DNA of 64,000 bases from Streptomyces chartreusis. GTDB taxonomy: Bacteria > Actinomycetota > Actinomycetes > Streptomycetales > Streptomycetaceae. The notes under the pieces were generated by a model that was not told the origin of the DNA, searched no databases, and worked only from the letters and a program-made list of their open reading frames with translations. The position numbers were made by a program, and so were the translations under genes. The stretch is from positions 7,812,001-7,876,000 of the forward strand of contig NZ_CP023689.1 in NCBI RefSeq assembly GCF_008704715.1, written 5' to 3'. Shown piece after piece: positions 15,879 to 24,113 of this stretch (within the stretch, counting starts at the first letter, position 1; each line of letters opens with the position of its first letter).

Positions 15879-17423
15879 ATGACGACGGGCAGTTCCAGCA
15901 CGAGCAGAGCCACCGCCGACGGCGGCATCAGTACGTTCAAGGGACAGGACCGCGCCCTGCGCGCCGACCGGCTGGGCACCACGGGCCTGCTGCTGTCCGT
16001 GCTCGCCGCCACCGCGCCCCTCATGGTCGTCGCGGGTGTCATGCCCACGACTTTCGGGGTCATGGGGGTCCTCGGCCAGCCGCTGCTCTTCGTGATCCTC
16101 GGCGTCGTCCTCGCCCTGTTCAGCGTCGGGTACGCCGAGATGAGCCGGCACGTCCACAACGCGGGCGCCTTCTACGCCTACATCTCCCGCGGCCTCGGCG
16201 GCACCGCCGGCGCCGGCGCCGCGATGGTCGCGCTCGTCGCGTACAACGCGCTCCAGGTCGGCATCTACGGCATCTTCGGCTTCGAGGTCTCCGGGCTGTT
16301 CGCCACCTACCTCGACACCGAGATCGCCTGGTGGATACCGGCGCTGCTGGCGGTGCTCGCCGTCGGCGCGCTCGGCTGGCTGAAGATCGACCTCAACGCG
16401 CGCGTCCTCGGTGTGCTGCTGATCATCGAGGTCGTCCTCGTGGTCATCTTCGACGTCGCCGCCATCGCCGACCCGGCCAAGGAAGGCCTGTCCCTGCACG
16501 CCTTCAACCCGGACACCCTCAGCGGCGCGGGCATCGGCACCGCCCTGTGCTTCTGCGTCGCCGCCTTCCTCGGCTTCGAGCAGGCCCCCGTCTACGCCGA
16601 GGAGACCAGCCGCCCGCACGTCCTCGTGCCGCGCGTGATGTTCCTGGCCATCGGCGGCATCGCCGTCTTCTACACGATCAGCTGCTGGGCGTACACCGTC
16701 GCCGCGGGTCCCTCCGCGATCGTCGGCACCGCGCAGGACCAGAGCGCCGGGCTGCTGTTCTTCCTCACCGAGGACCTGCTCGGCAACACCTTCACCGACG
16801 TGCTGCACGTGCTCTTCGTGACCGGCATGTTCGCGGCGATGCTCAGCTTCCACAACGTCGTCGCCCGCTACGCCTTCGCCATGGGCCGCGAGGGCCTGCT
16901 GCCCGCCGCGTTCGGCCGCACCAGCGGCGCGAGCGGCGCCCCCGGCACGGGATCGCTGCTCCAGACCGCGATCTCGCTCGTGGTCGTCGCCGTCTTCGCC
17001 CTCACCGACGACAGGCCGACCGGCGACCCGACCGCGCCGGTGCTGCACCTGTTCACCTGGATGGGCAACCTCGGCGCGCTGGGCGTCGCCGCGCTGATGG
17101 CCGCCGCGTCGGTCTCCGTCATCGCCTTCTTCGTGCGCCGCGGGGCCGCCGCCGCCCAGTTCTGGCGGCTGGCCGCCTCCGGGCTCTCGGTCGTCGGGCT
17201 GCTGTTCATCGTCGTCTACACCGTCAAGGACTTCGATGTCCTGATCGGCGCGGGCCCCGACTCCGCCCTCAGCTGGGCGCTGCCCGCCGTCATCGTCCTC
17301 GCCCTGGCCGCCGGCGTCGCCCAGGGGCTGCTCCTGCGCTCCCGCGCCCCCGAGCGGCACGCCCGCATCGGGCTCGGCAACGAGGCGTTCCAGCTGGACA
17401 AGGCGGCGGCGGAGACGCCGTAG
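15879..17423 (+). CDS. APC-superfamily amino acid permease
   Basis: A 514-residue transporter with about twelve hydrophobic segments. The first helix contains LLLSVLAATAPLMVVAGVMP, then GYAEMSRHVHNAGAFYAYISRGLG (the APC motif around TM2-TM3), FLGFEQAPVYAEET in TM6 and NVVARYAFAMGREGLLP after TM8. These match bacterial APC amino acid or polyamine permeases that use proton coupling or exchange. The substrate is not readable. A ribosome site GAAGGACGG lies before the ATG. A strong hairpin at 17494-17529 follows and separates it from the molybdoenzyme gene. Confidence 0.9.
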   Translation: MTTGSSSTSRATADGGISTFKGQDRALRADRLGTTGLLLSVLAATAPLMVVAGVMPTTFGVMGVLGQPLLFVILGVVLALFSVGYAEMSRHVHNAGAFYAYISRGLGGTAGAGAAMVALVAYNALQVGIYGIFGFEVSGLFATYLDTEIAWWIPALLAVLAVGALGWLKIDLNARVLGVLLIIEVVLVVIFDVAAIADPAKEGLSLHAFNPDTLSGAGIGTALCFCVAAFLGFEQAPVYAEETSRPHVLVPRVMFLAIGGIAVFYTISCWAYTVAAGPSAIVGTAQDQSAGLLFFLTEDLLGNTFTDVLHVLFVTGMFAAMLSFHNVVARYAFAMGREGLLPAAFGRTSGASGAPGTGSLLQTAISLVVVAVFALTDDRPTGDPTAPVLHLFTWMGNLGALGVAALMAAASVSVIAFFVRRGAAAAQFWRLAASGLSVVGLLFIVVYTVKDFDVLIGAGPDSALSWALPAVIVLALAAGVAQGLLLRSRAPERHARIGLGNEAFQLDKAAAETP

Positions 17424-17493
17424 CCGCGCCCCCGGCCCGCGGCCACGCAGGAACCGAGAGCCACGTAAGAACTGATTACGGAACTCTGACGAG

Positions 17494-17529
17494 CACCCGC
17501 GATCCCTGGCCCCGCCGGGGTCGCGGGTG
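17494..17529 (+). terminator. Hairpin terminator after the permease
   Basis: CACCCGCGATCC pairs with GGGTCGCGGGTG, with one G-T wobble, at a loop of about 11 nt. It ends only 13 bp before the GTG of the next gene, so it may also act as a leader hairpin for that gene. Confidence 0.65.
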
Positions 17530-17542
17530 TTCGAATGAAGAG

Positions 17543-18292
17543 GTGAACCCCGAACAGCCCGCACCGCGCGACGAGGAACCGGGCGAGGGGAAGGGCAGGC
17601 CGATCGGCCGCCGCGTCCTCCTCGGCACCCTCGGCCTGGGCGTCCTCGGCGTCGTCACCGCGCCCACCCTCCAGCGCGGCCTGGAGTCCTTCCTCGCCGG
17701 GGCCTCCGACAAGGACCCCACCGGCCTGACGGACCTGCTGCCCAACGGCGGCGGCTTCCGCTACTACTCGGTGACCTCCTCCGTACCCCGCAAGACCGCC
17801 ACCACCTACCGCCTCACCGTCGACGGCCTCGTCGACCGCCCCGGGTCCTACACCCTCGCCGACCTGCGCGCCCTGCCGCAGACCCGGCTGGTGCGCGACG
17901 TCCAGTGCGTCACCGGCTGGCGGGTCCCCGGCACGCCCTTCGAAGGGGTGCGCCTGTCCCGGCTGCTGGACGCCGCGGGAGTGCGCGAGGGGGCCGGCGC
18001 GGTCCGCTTCACCTGCTTCGACGGCGCCTACAGCGAGAGCCTCACCCTCGACCAGGCCCGCCGCGCGGACGTCCTGGTCGCCCTGCGCATGCAGGACAAG
18101 GACATCGGCCACGCCCACGGCGGCCCCGCCCGCCTCTACGTCGCCCCCATGTACTTCTACAAGTCGGCCAAGTGGCTCTCCGGCATCACCGTCACCAAGG
18201 ACGTGAAGCCGGGCTACTGGGAGGAACGGGGCTACGACGTCGACGCCTGGGTCGGCCGCTCGAACGGACGCGACGATGAGCCTACGACTTGA
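17543..18292 (+). CDS. Molybdopterin-dependent oxidoreductase, sulfite-oxidase/MsrP-like, Tat-exported
   Basis: A 249-residue protein of the sulfite oxidase catalytic-domain fold. GRRVLLGTLGLGVLGVV near residue 25 is a Tat-type signal anchor. The single Cys that ligates molybdenum is in RDVQCVTGWRVPGTPFEGV. YTLADLRALPQ and RLYVAPMYFYKSAKWLSGI are family blocks. Length fits MsrP/YedY-type enzymes, which repair methionine sulfoxide in periplasmic proteins; other Sox-like substrates are possible. The GTG start is uncertain because a GAAGAG site abuts it. The last 17 bp overlap the cytochrome b gene, the expected electron donor subunit. Confidence 0.85.
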   Translation: MNPEQPAPRDEEPGEGKGRPIGRRVLLGTLGLGVLGVVTAPTLQRGLESFLAGASDKDPTGLTDLLPNGGGFRYYSVTSSVPRKTATTYRLTVDGLVDRPGSYTLADLRALPQTRLVRDVQCVTGWRVPGTPFEGVRLSRLLDAAGVREGAGAVRFTCFDGAYSESLTLDQARRADVLVALRMQDKDIGHAHGGPARLYVAPMYFYKSAKWLSGITVTKDVKPGYWEERGYDVDAWVGRSNGRDDEPTT

Positions 18293-18899
18293 CGCGCCCG
18301 GCGCGGCCACCGGCGTCCGGCGCTTCGGCCGGGCCACGCGCTGGGTGCACCGCACGACGGCCGTGCTGATGGGTGTGTGCGTGGCGACGGCGGCCTGTCT
18401 GTACATCCCGCAGTTCGCCGAACTCGTCGGCCGCCGCGAACTGGTGGTCCGTATCCACGAGTGGGCCGGCCTCGCCCTGCCGGTGCCCCTCCTGGCCGGC
18501 CTCGCCTCCCGGCTGTTCCGCGCCGACCTGGGCTTCCTCAACCGCTTCGGCCCGCACGACCGCGTCTGGCTGCGGGCTGCCGTGCGGCGCGACAAGCGTC
18601 GGTCCTCACGTCCGGCGGGGAAGTTCAACGCCGGGCAGAAGATCTACGCGGCCTGGATCGCCGGTGCGACGCTGGTGATGCTCGGCACCGGCCTGATCAT
18701 GTGGTTCACGCATCTCACGCCCCTTCAGTGGCGCACCAGCGCGACGTTCGTCCACGACTGGCTGGCTCTCACGATCGGGATCGTTCTCGCCGGTCACATC
18801 GGGATGGCGCTGGGGGATCCGGAGGCCCGCCGCGGCATGCGGACCGGCCTGGTCAGCCGGGAGTGGGCCGAGCGGGAGCACCGGCTTTGGCGGCCGTGA
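18276..18899 (+). CDS. Cytochrome b561/formate-dehydrogenase-gamma-like membrane subunit
   Basis: A 207-residue membrane protein with four hydrophobic helices. Candidate haem ligands are His in RATRWVHRTTAVLM, LVVRIHEWAGLAL, SATFVHDWLALTIG and IVLAGHIGMAL. This is the di-haem cytochrome b pattern of membrane anchors for molybdoenzymes. It overlaps the molybdoenzyme gene by 17 bp, so it is a dedicated electron-transfer partner, probably moving electrons between the quinone pool and the extracytoplasmic molybdoenzyme. It overlaps the convergent 18853 gene by 47 bp. Confidence 0.85.
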   Translation: MSLRLDAPGAATGVRRFGRATRWVHRTTAVLMGVCVATAACLYIPQFAELVGRRELVVRIHEWAGLALPVPLLAGLASRLFRADLGFLNRFGPHDRVWLRAAVRRDKRRSSRPAGKFNAGQKIYAAWIAGATLVMLGTGLIMWFTHLTPLQWRTSATFVHDWLALTIGIVLAGHIGMALGDPEARRGMRTGLVSREWAEREHRLWRP

Positions 18900-19938
18900 C
18901 GGGCGCCCAGAGGGATGGGGCGGCTTGTGTGCGCGGGTTCGTTGCGGCTGGTCGCGCAGTTCCCCGCGCCCCTTGGGGGGTGGGTGGACCGTCGGTTGCT
19001 TCGTCGGGGGCGTTCGGCTCGGGCAGGGCGACGGTGAAGGCCATCGGCAGCCGGACCTCCGTGCCGCCGTACCGTACCGCCACGTCCACCGGACCCGGCG
19101 CCAGTGCCGGTACGACCACCGACAGCACCCCTCGATCACTCAGCACCGGCACCTCCTGACCTCCGATACTCACGCCCCCACCGCGCGGCAGTTCGCCCGG
19201 GTCGAAGTACGTGTCCGCCAGCTCGATGCCGATCGTCTCGCCCGGTATCGCCGTTCCGTCTCCGCCCGTGTCCACCCCGGCGATCCGGTAGCCGCAGGCA
19301 GGCGGGCCGCCCGACGCGGGCTTCAGCCGCACCGAGGCTCCGGGATGCCGTCGATGGAAGTCGAGCAGCCCGCCGAGCACGGCGTGCGCGGCCCGCCCCT
19401 TGCAGGAGTCGCCCCCGCCCGCCGACGCGGCATGGTCCCGGACCGCCTGCGCCCAGTCGCCGCCCTCGCCCTGCACGGCGAGACACGCGGAGGCCAGGCC
19501 CCGCAGCAGGGCCCGGTCGCCGTCGGTGGTGAGCCGGGGGATCACGCCGAGGGCGGCCCGGCAGTCGGCGGGGTCGCTCAACAGGTCGTACACGCTCGCC
19601 GGGTCGGGGACGCCGTCGGCGTCCGGCGAGGCGGGGCCGGGCGGCAGCCAGCCGGGGACTTCGATAACCCTCCGGCTCACGGAAGGGCTGGGGGAGGGGC
19701 TCGGGAGTTCGCTCGGGGTGCGGCCGGCCGGAGGAGCGACGGGCCTCCCCGTGACCGCGGGTGCGCCGATGTGCCCGTCGGGCCGCTGTTCCGTCGGGGC
19801 CGAGGCATTGCCGGCCGGGTCGGTCGGCGGCCTCGCGGCGCCTGCCGTCGGTCCGGCGGTGACGACGGTGCCTCCGCCGCCCCTGCCGTCCGCCGTGCCG
19901 CGCCCGTCACCGGTGAAGGCCGCGGCGGCCACCGCCAC
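18853..19938 (-). CDS. Hypothetical proline-rich, probably secreted or membrane-anchored protein
   Basis: Up to 361 residues. It consists of a low-complexity Pro/Ala/Gly/Thr N-terminal segment to about residue 85, a compact region with four Cys (ADCRAALG, SACLAVQ, DSCKGRAAHAV, PACGYRIAGV), then a beta-rich stretch (GETIGIELADTYFDPGELP, VVPALAPGPVDVAVRYGG) that could be an Ig/IPT-like domain. The function is unknown. The start is uncertain: GTG 19938 gives only VAVAAAAFTG as a hydrophobic stretch, whereas another frame starting at ATG 19990 supplies a signal-like MRISGLLVVG, so a frameshift near 19940-19946 is possible. Its C-terminal codons run through a dispersed repeat and overlap the cytochrome b gene by 47 bp. 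Confidence 0.6.
   Translation of the reverse strand: MAVAAAAFTGDGRGTADGRGGGGTVVTAGPTAGAARPPTDPAGNASAPTEQRPDGHIGAPAVTGRPVAPPAGRTPSELPSPSPSPSVSRRVIEVPGWLPPGPASPDADGVPDPASVYDLLSDPADCRAALGVIPRLTTDGDRALLRGLASACLAVQGEGGDWAQAVRDHAASAGGGDSCKGRAAHAVLGGLLDFHRRHPGASVRLKPASGGPPACGYRIAGVDTGGDGTAIPGETIGIELADTYFDPGELPRGGGVSIGGQEVPVLSDRGVLSVVVPALAPGPVDVAVRYGGTEVRLPMAFTVALPEPNAPDEATDGPPTPQGARGTARPAATNPRTQAAPSLWAPVTAAKAGAPARPTPG
18946..18973 (+). repeat. Dispersed Streptomyces repeat, copy 2, inside a coding tail
   Basis: Twenty-seven of 28 bases are identical to 5101-5128. Read on the minus strand it encodes the GARGTARPA segment of the hypothetical protein at 18853-19938, suggesting the C-terminus of that protein was extended by the element. 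Confidence 0.7.
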
Positions 19939-20012
19939 ACGCCCCTACCACCAGCAGCCCCGAGATGCGCATCCCGAGGGAAACCGCCATGACGCCCCCC
20001 GTCGTCCTCGCC

Positions 20013-20037
20013 CCCGAAGGCCGTCACCGCCTTCGGG
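20013..20037 (-). terminator. Hairpin terminator of the gluconate/idonate operon
   Basis: CCCGAAGGC and GCCTTCGGG form a 9-bp perfect stem with a 7-nt loop, 113 bp beyond the stop of the last gene of the operon on the minus strand. Confidence 0.6.
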
Positions 20038-20149
20038 AGTCTCCTCATCATCGGGCTCGCGGCGCTCCCGGGGAAGGAGCTTCAGCTGATCGTCGGGGCG
20101 AGTTCAGGCCCGCGTGGATCACGGACCGGGCAACCGGAAGCCGGACCGG

Positions 20150-21175
20150 TCAGCCCTCGAAGTCCAGCAGCACCTTGCACGACCGGCTCCGGTCGGCCGC
20201 CAGCGCGAACGCCTCCTCGGCCCGCCGCACCGGCACCACAGCGCTGACCAGCCCGTCGAAGGAGCCCTCGACGGCCAGCAGTTCCAGCGCCGCGTCGAAC
20301 TCCGTGTCGAAGCGGAACGCCCCGCGCAGCTCGATCTCCCGGCTCACGACGAGGTTGCCCGCAAACGGACTCTGCCCCGGCGGCAGCATCCCCAACTGCA
20401 CCACGACACCGCCCCGCCGCACCAGCCGCAGACAGGTGTCCAGTCCGGCGGCCACCCCGGACGCCTCGATCGCCACGTCCACCTCGGCGGGCCACCCGGC
20501 ATCGTCCGGCTCGTCGGCCCGTACGACGGTGTCGGCGCCGGCGGCACGGGCGTACTCCAGTGCCGCAGGCAGCAGGTCCGTCACCGTCACGCTCGCCGCG
20601 CCGGCCGCCTTCGCCGCCGCGACCACCAGACACCCGATGGGCCCGGCGCCGGTGACCAGGACATGCCTGCCGGCCACGTCCCCGGCCCGCCGCACGGCGT
20701 GCAGCGCGACGGACAGCGGCTCGGCGAGCGCCGCCCGCCGCAGGTCGAGCCCCGCCGGGAGCGGCCGCAACTGGTCGGCGGGGACGACGACTCGGGCCGC
20801 GAATCCGCCCTGTACGTGCGGGAAGCGTGCCGCGCTGCCGAGATAGCGGGTGTCCCGGCAGACGTTGCGCCGCCCGTCCACGCACTCCGGGCAGCGCCCG
20901 CAGGGCGTGGCGGGGTGGACCGCGACGGCCGTACCGGCGAGGGGGCCCGACGCCCCGTCGCCGTACGCGACGACCGTTCCGACCACCTCGTGCCCGAGCA
21001 GCATCGGCTCCCTGAGCCGGAAGTCGCCGACCCCGCCGTGCCGCCAGTAATGCAGGTCGGAGCCGCAGACCCCGCCGTACCGGACGGCCACCAGTGCCTG
21101 TCCGGGGCCCGGGAGCGGCACCGGGAGTTCCTCGACCCGCAGGTCGTCCCGACCGTGGATCACACAACCGAGCAT
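20150..21175 (-). CDS. idnD: L-idonate 5-dehydrogenase-like zinc alcohol dehydrogenase
   Basis: A 341-residue zinc-dependent MDR dehydrogenase. Catalytic-zinc residues are in GGVCGSDLHYW and LLGHEVVG. The structural-zinc cluster is CGRCPECVDGRRNVC. The cofactor loop is LVTGAGPIGCLVVAAAKAAG, followed by Asp in VTVTDLLP, favouring NAD. It is the last gene of a four-gene unit with gluconokinase, GntP permease and a gluconate-5-dehydrogenase-like SDR. This places it in idonate/5-ketogluconate metabolism, oxidising L-idonate. The ribosome site AGGAGG precedes the ATG, 14 bp after the SDR stop. The specific substrate is inferred from neighbours. Confidence 0.8.
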   Translation of the reverse strand: MLGCVIHGRDDLRVEELPVPLPGPGQALVAVRYGGVCGSDLHYWRHGGVGDFRLREPMLLGHEVVGTVVAYGDGASGPLAGTAVAVHPATPCGRCPECVDGRRNVCRDTRYLGSAARFPHVQGGFAARVVVPADQLRPLPAGLDLRRAALAEPLSVALHAVRRAGDVAGRHVLVTGAGPIGCLVVAAAKAAGAASVTVTDLLPAALEYARAAGADTVVRADEPDDAGWPAEVDVAIEASGVAAGLDTCLRLVRRGGVVVQLGMLPPGQSPFAGNLVVSREIELRGAFRFDTEFDAALELLAVEGSFDGLVSAVVPVRRAEEAFALAADRSRSCKVLLDFEG

Positions 21176-21189
21176 CCCTCGGGCCTCCT

Positions 21190-21948
21190 TCACAGCACGC
21201 TGGTCATGCCGCCGTCGACGTACAGCACCTGCCCGCCGACGAAGTCCGCGGCCGGGGAGGCGAGGAAGAGCAACCCGCCCACCAGGTCCTCGGTGCGTCC
21301 CCAGCGGCCGGCCGGGGTGCGGCGGCGCACCCAGGCGCTGAACTCCTCGTCCTCGACGAGGGGCCGGGTCAGCTCGGTCTCGATGTAGCCGGGGCCCAGG
21401 CCGTTGACCTGGACGCCGTAGGGGCCCCAGTCGGCGCACATGCCCTTGGTGAGCATCTTCAGGGCGCCCTTGGTGGCCGCGTACGGCGCGATGCCGGGGC
21501 GGACCACCTTGCTCTGGAGGGAGCAGATGTTCACGATCTTTCCGTGCCCGCGTTCCGTCATCCGGCGGGCCGCCTCCCGGCCCACCAGGAACGCGCTGGT
21601 GAGATTGGTGTCCAGGATGCGGTGCCAGTCCGCGTCCCCGAACTCCAGCAGGGGCGCGCGCAGTTGCATCCCCGCGTTGTTGACCAGGATGTCGAGCGGG
21701 CCCACCCGCTCCTCGACGTCCGCGATCCCGGCGGCCACCGACGGGCCGTCGGTCACGTCGAACGCGGCCGTGCGGACGTCGCCGGGGAGTTCCCCGGCGG
21801 CCTTCGCGAGGCGTTCCGAGTCGCGTCCGTTGAGGACGACCGTGCAGCCGGCCTCGGCGAGACCGCGGGCGAGCGCGAGGCCGATGCCCCGGCTGGAGCC
21901 GGTGACCAGGGCCGTGCGGCCGCCGATGTCGAAGAGCGGGTGGCTCAT
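21190..21948 (-). CDS. idnO: Gluconate 5-dehydrogenase-like SDR
   Basis: A 252-residue classical SDR. TGSSRGIG is at residues 16-23, NNAG near 90, then the catalytic NICSLQS serine and YAATKGALKML Tyr/Lys, with the C-terminal GQVLYVDGGMTSVL typical of the family. Arg and neighbouring residues after the second strand (VVLNGRDSERL) suggest NADP. It is in operon with gntP (10 bp gap) and idnD (14 bp gap). In this setting it should reduce 5-ketogluconate to D-gluconate, feeding gluconokinase. The function is assigned from family resemblance plus context. Confidence 0.82.
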   Translation of the reverse strand: MSHPLFDIGGRTALVTGSSRGIGLALARGLAEAGCTVVLNGRDSERLAKAAGELPGDVRTAAFDVTDGPSVAAGIADVEERVGPLDILVNNAGMQLRAPLLEFGDADWHRILDTNLTSAFLVGREAARRMTERGHGKIVNICSLQSKVVRPGIAPYAATKGALKMLTKGMCADWGPYGVQVNGLGPGYIETELTRPLVEDEEFSAWVRRRTPAGRWGRTEDLVGGLLFLASPAADFVGGQVLYVDGGMTSVL

Positions 21949-21958
21949 GGGCGTACCC

Positions 21959-23356
21959 CTAGATCACGAGCGAGAGCAGCAGGACCAGACCGCCGGCGAC
22001 CACCGAGATGATCGTCTCCATGACGGACCAGGTCTTGACGGTCTGTCCGACGTTCAGGCCGAAGTACTCCTTCACCAGCCAGAAACCGGCGTCGTTGACA
22101 TGGCTGAAGAACAGCGAGCCGGCGCCGATGGCGAGGACCAGCAGGGCCGCGTGCGTCGTCGACATGTCGGCCGCGAGCGGGGCGACCAGACCGGCCGCGG
22201 AGACCGTGGCCACCGTCGCCGAGCCCGTCGCCAGCCGGATCGCGACCGCGATCAGCCAGGCCAGCAGCAGCGCCGGGATCGACCAGTCCTTGGAGATCTC
22301 CAGGACCATCTGGCCGACGCCGGTGTCGATCAGCGTCTGCTTGAAGCCGCCGCCGGCGCCCACGATGAGCAGGATGCCCGCGATGGGGGCGAGGCTCTTC
22401 TCGACCAGCGGCGAGATCCGCTCCTTGCTGAAGCCCGCGGGCCTGAGCAGGGTGAAGATGCCGACGAGCACGGAGGCCAGCAGCGCGATCAGCGGCGAGC
22501 CGATGACGTCGAAGACCCGCTGGACGGTGTTCTCGGGGTCGTCGACGACTATGTCGACCAAAGCCTTCGAGAGCATCAGGACGACGGGCAGCAGGATGGT
22601 CGTGAGCGTCGCGCCGAAGCCGGGCCGCTTCTCCAGGTCCTCCGACGCACGCTGCGGAATCATCCGGTCCGGAGCCGGTACGTCGACCCAGCGGGCCGCG
22701 TACCGCGAGAACAGCGGCCCCGCGATGATCACCGTCGGGATGGCGACCAGGACGCCGAGCGCCAACGTCACACCCAGGTTGGCGCCGATCGCGTCGATGG
22801 CGACCAGCGGGCCCGGGTGCGGCGGGACCAGGCCGTGCATCACGGACAGGCCGGCGAGGGCGGGGATGCCGATGCGCATCAGCGAGTAGTTGCCGCGCTT
22901 GGCGACCATCAGCACGACGGGGATCAGCAGGACGACGCCGACCTCGAAGAACAGCGGCAGACCGATCACCGAGGCGATCAGCACCATCGCCCAGGGCATC
23001 GAACGGCCGCTCGCCCTGGCGAGGATGGTGTCGACGATCTGGTCGGCGCCGCCGGAGTCGGCGAGCATCTTGCCGAGGATCGCGCCGAGCGCGATCAGCA
23101 CGCCCACGCCGGCGACGGTGGTGCCGAGACCGGTGGTGAAGCTGACGATGACCTTGTCGAGCGGTGCCCCGGCGAGGGCGCCGAGCACGAGCGAGCCGAG
23201 GGTCAGCGACAGGAAGGCGTGGAGCTTGAACTTGGTGATGAGCAGGACGATGACGGCGATGCCCACCAGGACGGCGACACCGAGCTGAGCGTGGCCGGCC
23301 GAGGTGATGGGCTCGACGGTGTCCGCTGCCAGCATCTCGACGCTGAGTCTGGTCAC
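21959..23356 (-). CDS. gntP: Gluconate:H+ symporter, GntP family
   Basis: A 465-residue permease with about twelve hydrophobic helices. Family landmarks include the N-terminal LLITKFKLHAFLSLTLGSLVLG, IALGAILGKMLADSGGAD, VPPHPGPLVAIDAIGANLG and the C-terminal FFSHVNDAGFWLVKEYF, all diagnostic of GntP/GntT transporters for gluconate or idonate. The start is GTG at 23356. It is placed after gluconokinase (101 bp gap) and before the SDR. Together with the divergent GntR regulator this forms a gluconate uptake and phosphorylation unit. Confidence 0.93.
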   Translation of the reverse strand: MTRLSVEMLAADTVEPITSAGHAQLGVAVLVGIAVIVLLITKFKLHAFLSLTLGSLVLGALAGAPLDKVIVSFTTGLGTTVAGVGVLIALGAILGKMLADSGGADQIVDTILARASGRSMPWAMVLIASVIGLPLFFEVGVVLLIPVVLMVAKRGNYSLMRIGIPALAGLSVMHGLVPPHPGPLVAIDAIGANLGVTLALGVLVAIPTVIIAGPLFSRYAARWVDVPAPDRMIPQRASEDLEKRPGFGATLTTILLPVVLMLSKALVDIVVDDPENTVQRVFDVIGSPLIALLASVLVGIFTLLRPAGFSKERISPLVEKSLAPIAGILLIVGAGGGFKQTLIDTGVGQMVLEISKDWSIPALLLAWLIAVAIRLATGSATVATVSAAGLVAPLAADMSTTHAALLVLAIGAGSLFFSHVNDAGFWLVKEYFGLNVGQTVKTWSVMETIISVVAGGLVLLLSLVI

Positions 23357-23457
23357 GGGGGTTCCCTTGCAGATACGGGGGTTGGGGAGGGGGTGCTGCC
23401 GTGGGGGGTTTCCGGCGGCTGCCGGAGGTGGAGCGCGGGTGGTGCGGGTGGTGCGGG

Positions 23458-23976
23458 TTACGCGGCCGACTCGGGAATCCCGCTCAGCGCTTCGACGGCC
23501 CGTTCGGTGATCTCCTCGGGGCTGCCTGCGACATCCACCGCGACCCCGGCCTCGTCGGCCTGGAGCGGCTGGAGCGTGGCGAACTGCGAGTCCAGCAGCG
23601 CGGTCGGCATGAAGTGCCCCTGCCGGTGCGCCATCCGGTCCTCGATGAGGGCCCGGTCGCCGCTGAGGTGCACGAACACGACTCCGGGCGCCTCGGCCCG
23701 CAGCCGGTCACGGTACGACCGCTTCAGTGCCGAGCAGCTGACCACCCCGCCGAGCCCGGCCCTCTCGTGCGCCCAGGTGCCGATGGCGTCGAGCCAGGGC
23801 CACCTGTCGTGGTCGTCGAGCGGGACGCCGGCCGACATCTTGGCGATGTTGGCCGGAGGGTGGAAGTCGTCGCCCTCGGCGTAGGGCACGCCGAGCCGGG
23901 CGGCGAGCAGGGGACCGATGGTGGTCTTCCCGGTGCCCGCGACGCCCATGACCACGACGACATGGGGGGTACTCAT
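23458..23976 (-). CDS. gntK: Gluconokinase
   Basis: A 172-residue kinase that phosphorylates D-gluconate to 6-phosphogluconate, the entry to the pentose phosphate pathway. The P-loop GVAGTGKTT lies at residues 11-19. EGDDFHPPANIAKMSAGVPL (substrate-binding region), CSALKRSYRD and the lid sequence RQGHFMPTALLDSQFATLQP are all family-specific. The start MSTPHV at 23976 has a GAGG site 5 bp upstream; in-frame extension upstream crosses the promoter region. It is the first gene of the operon and divergent from the GntR-family regulator. Confidence 0.95.
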   Translation of the reverse strand: MSTPHVVVVMGVAGTGKTTIGPLLAARLGVPYAEGDDFHPPANIAKMSAGVPLDDHDRWPWLDAIGTWAHERAGLGGVVSCSALKRSYRDRLRAEAPGVVFVHLSGDRALIEDRMAHRQGHFMPTALLDSQFATLQPLQADEAGVAVDVAGSPEEITERAVEALSGIPESAA

Positions 23977-24001
23977 CGCTGCCTCACTGTCTGCTGTCCT
24001 C

Positions 24002-24020
24002 GTCGACACGTGATGTCGAC
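24002..24020. promoter_or_regulatory. Perfect inverted repeat in the gntK leader
   Basis: GTCGACA-cgtga-TGTCGAC forms 7-bp arms around 5 nt, ending 26 bp before the gntK start. It could be a second regulator site or an mRNA hairpin. Confidence 0.45.
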
Positions 24021-24068
24021 GCCCATGAAACGCATTAGGTACGACGAATTCAAGAGTGTGTGATGTAT

Positions 24069-24079
24069 AAGTCTGACTT
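24069..24079. promoter_or_regulatory. Putative GntR (FCD-type) operator AAGTCTGACTT
   Basis: A perfect 11-bp palindrome with the core GT-N3-AC typical of FadR/FCD-subfamily operators. It lies in the gntK-gntR divergent region, just upstream of the regulator's -10 element (24102-24107), so one site could control both directions. Confidence 0.6.
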
Positions 24080-24101
24080 TTTAAGATCGTGATCCACCGC
24101 G

Positions 24102-24107
24102 TACGCT
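24102..24107 (+). promoter_or_regulatory. -10 element of probable leaderless gntR promoter
   Basis: TACGCT is followed after 6 bases by the ATG at 24114, with no Shine-Dalgarno sequence in the gap. The transcript probably begins at or next to the start codon. Confidence 0.5.
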
Positions 24108-24113
24108 GAGTGC

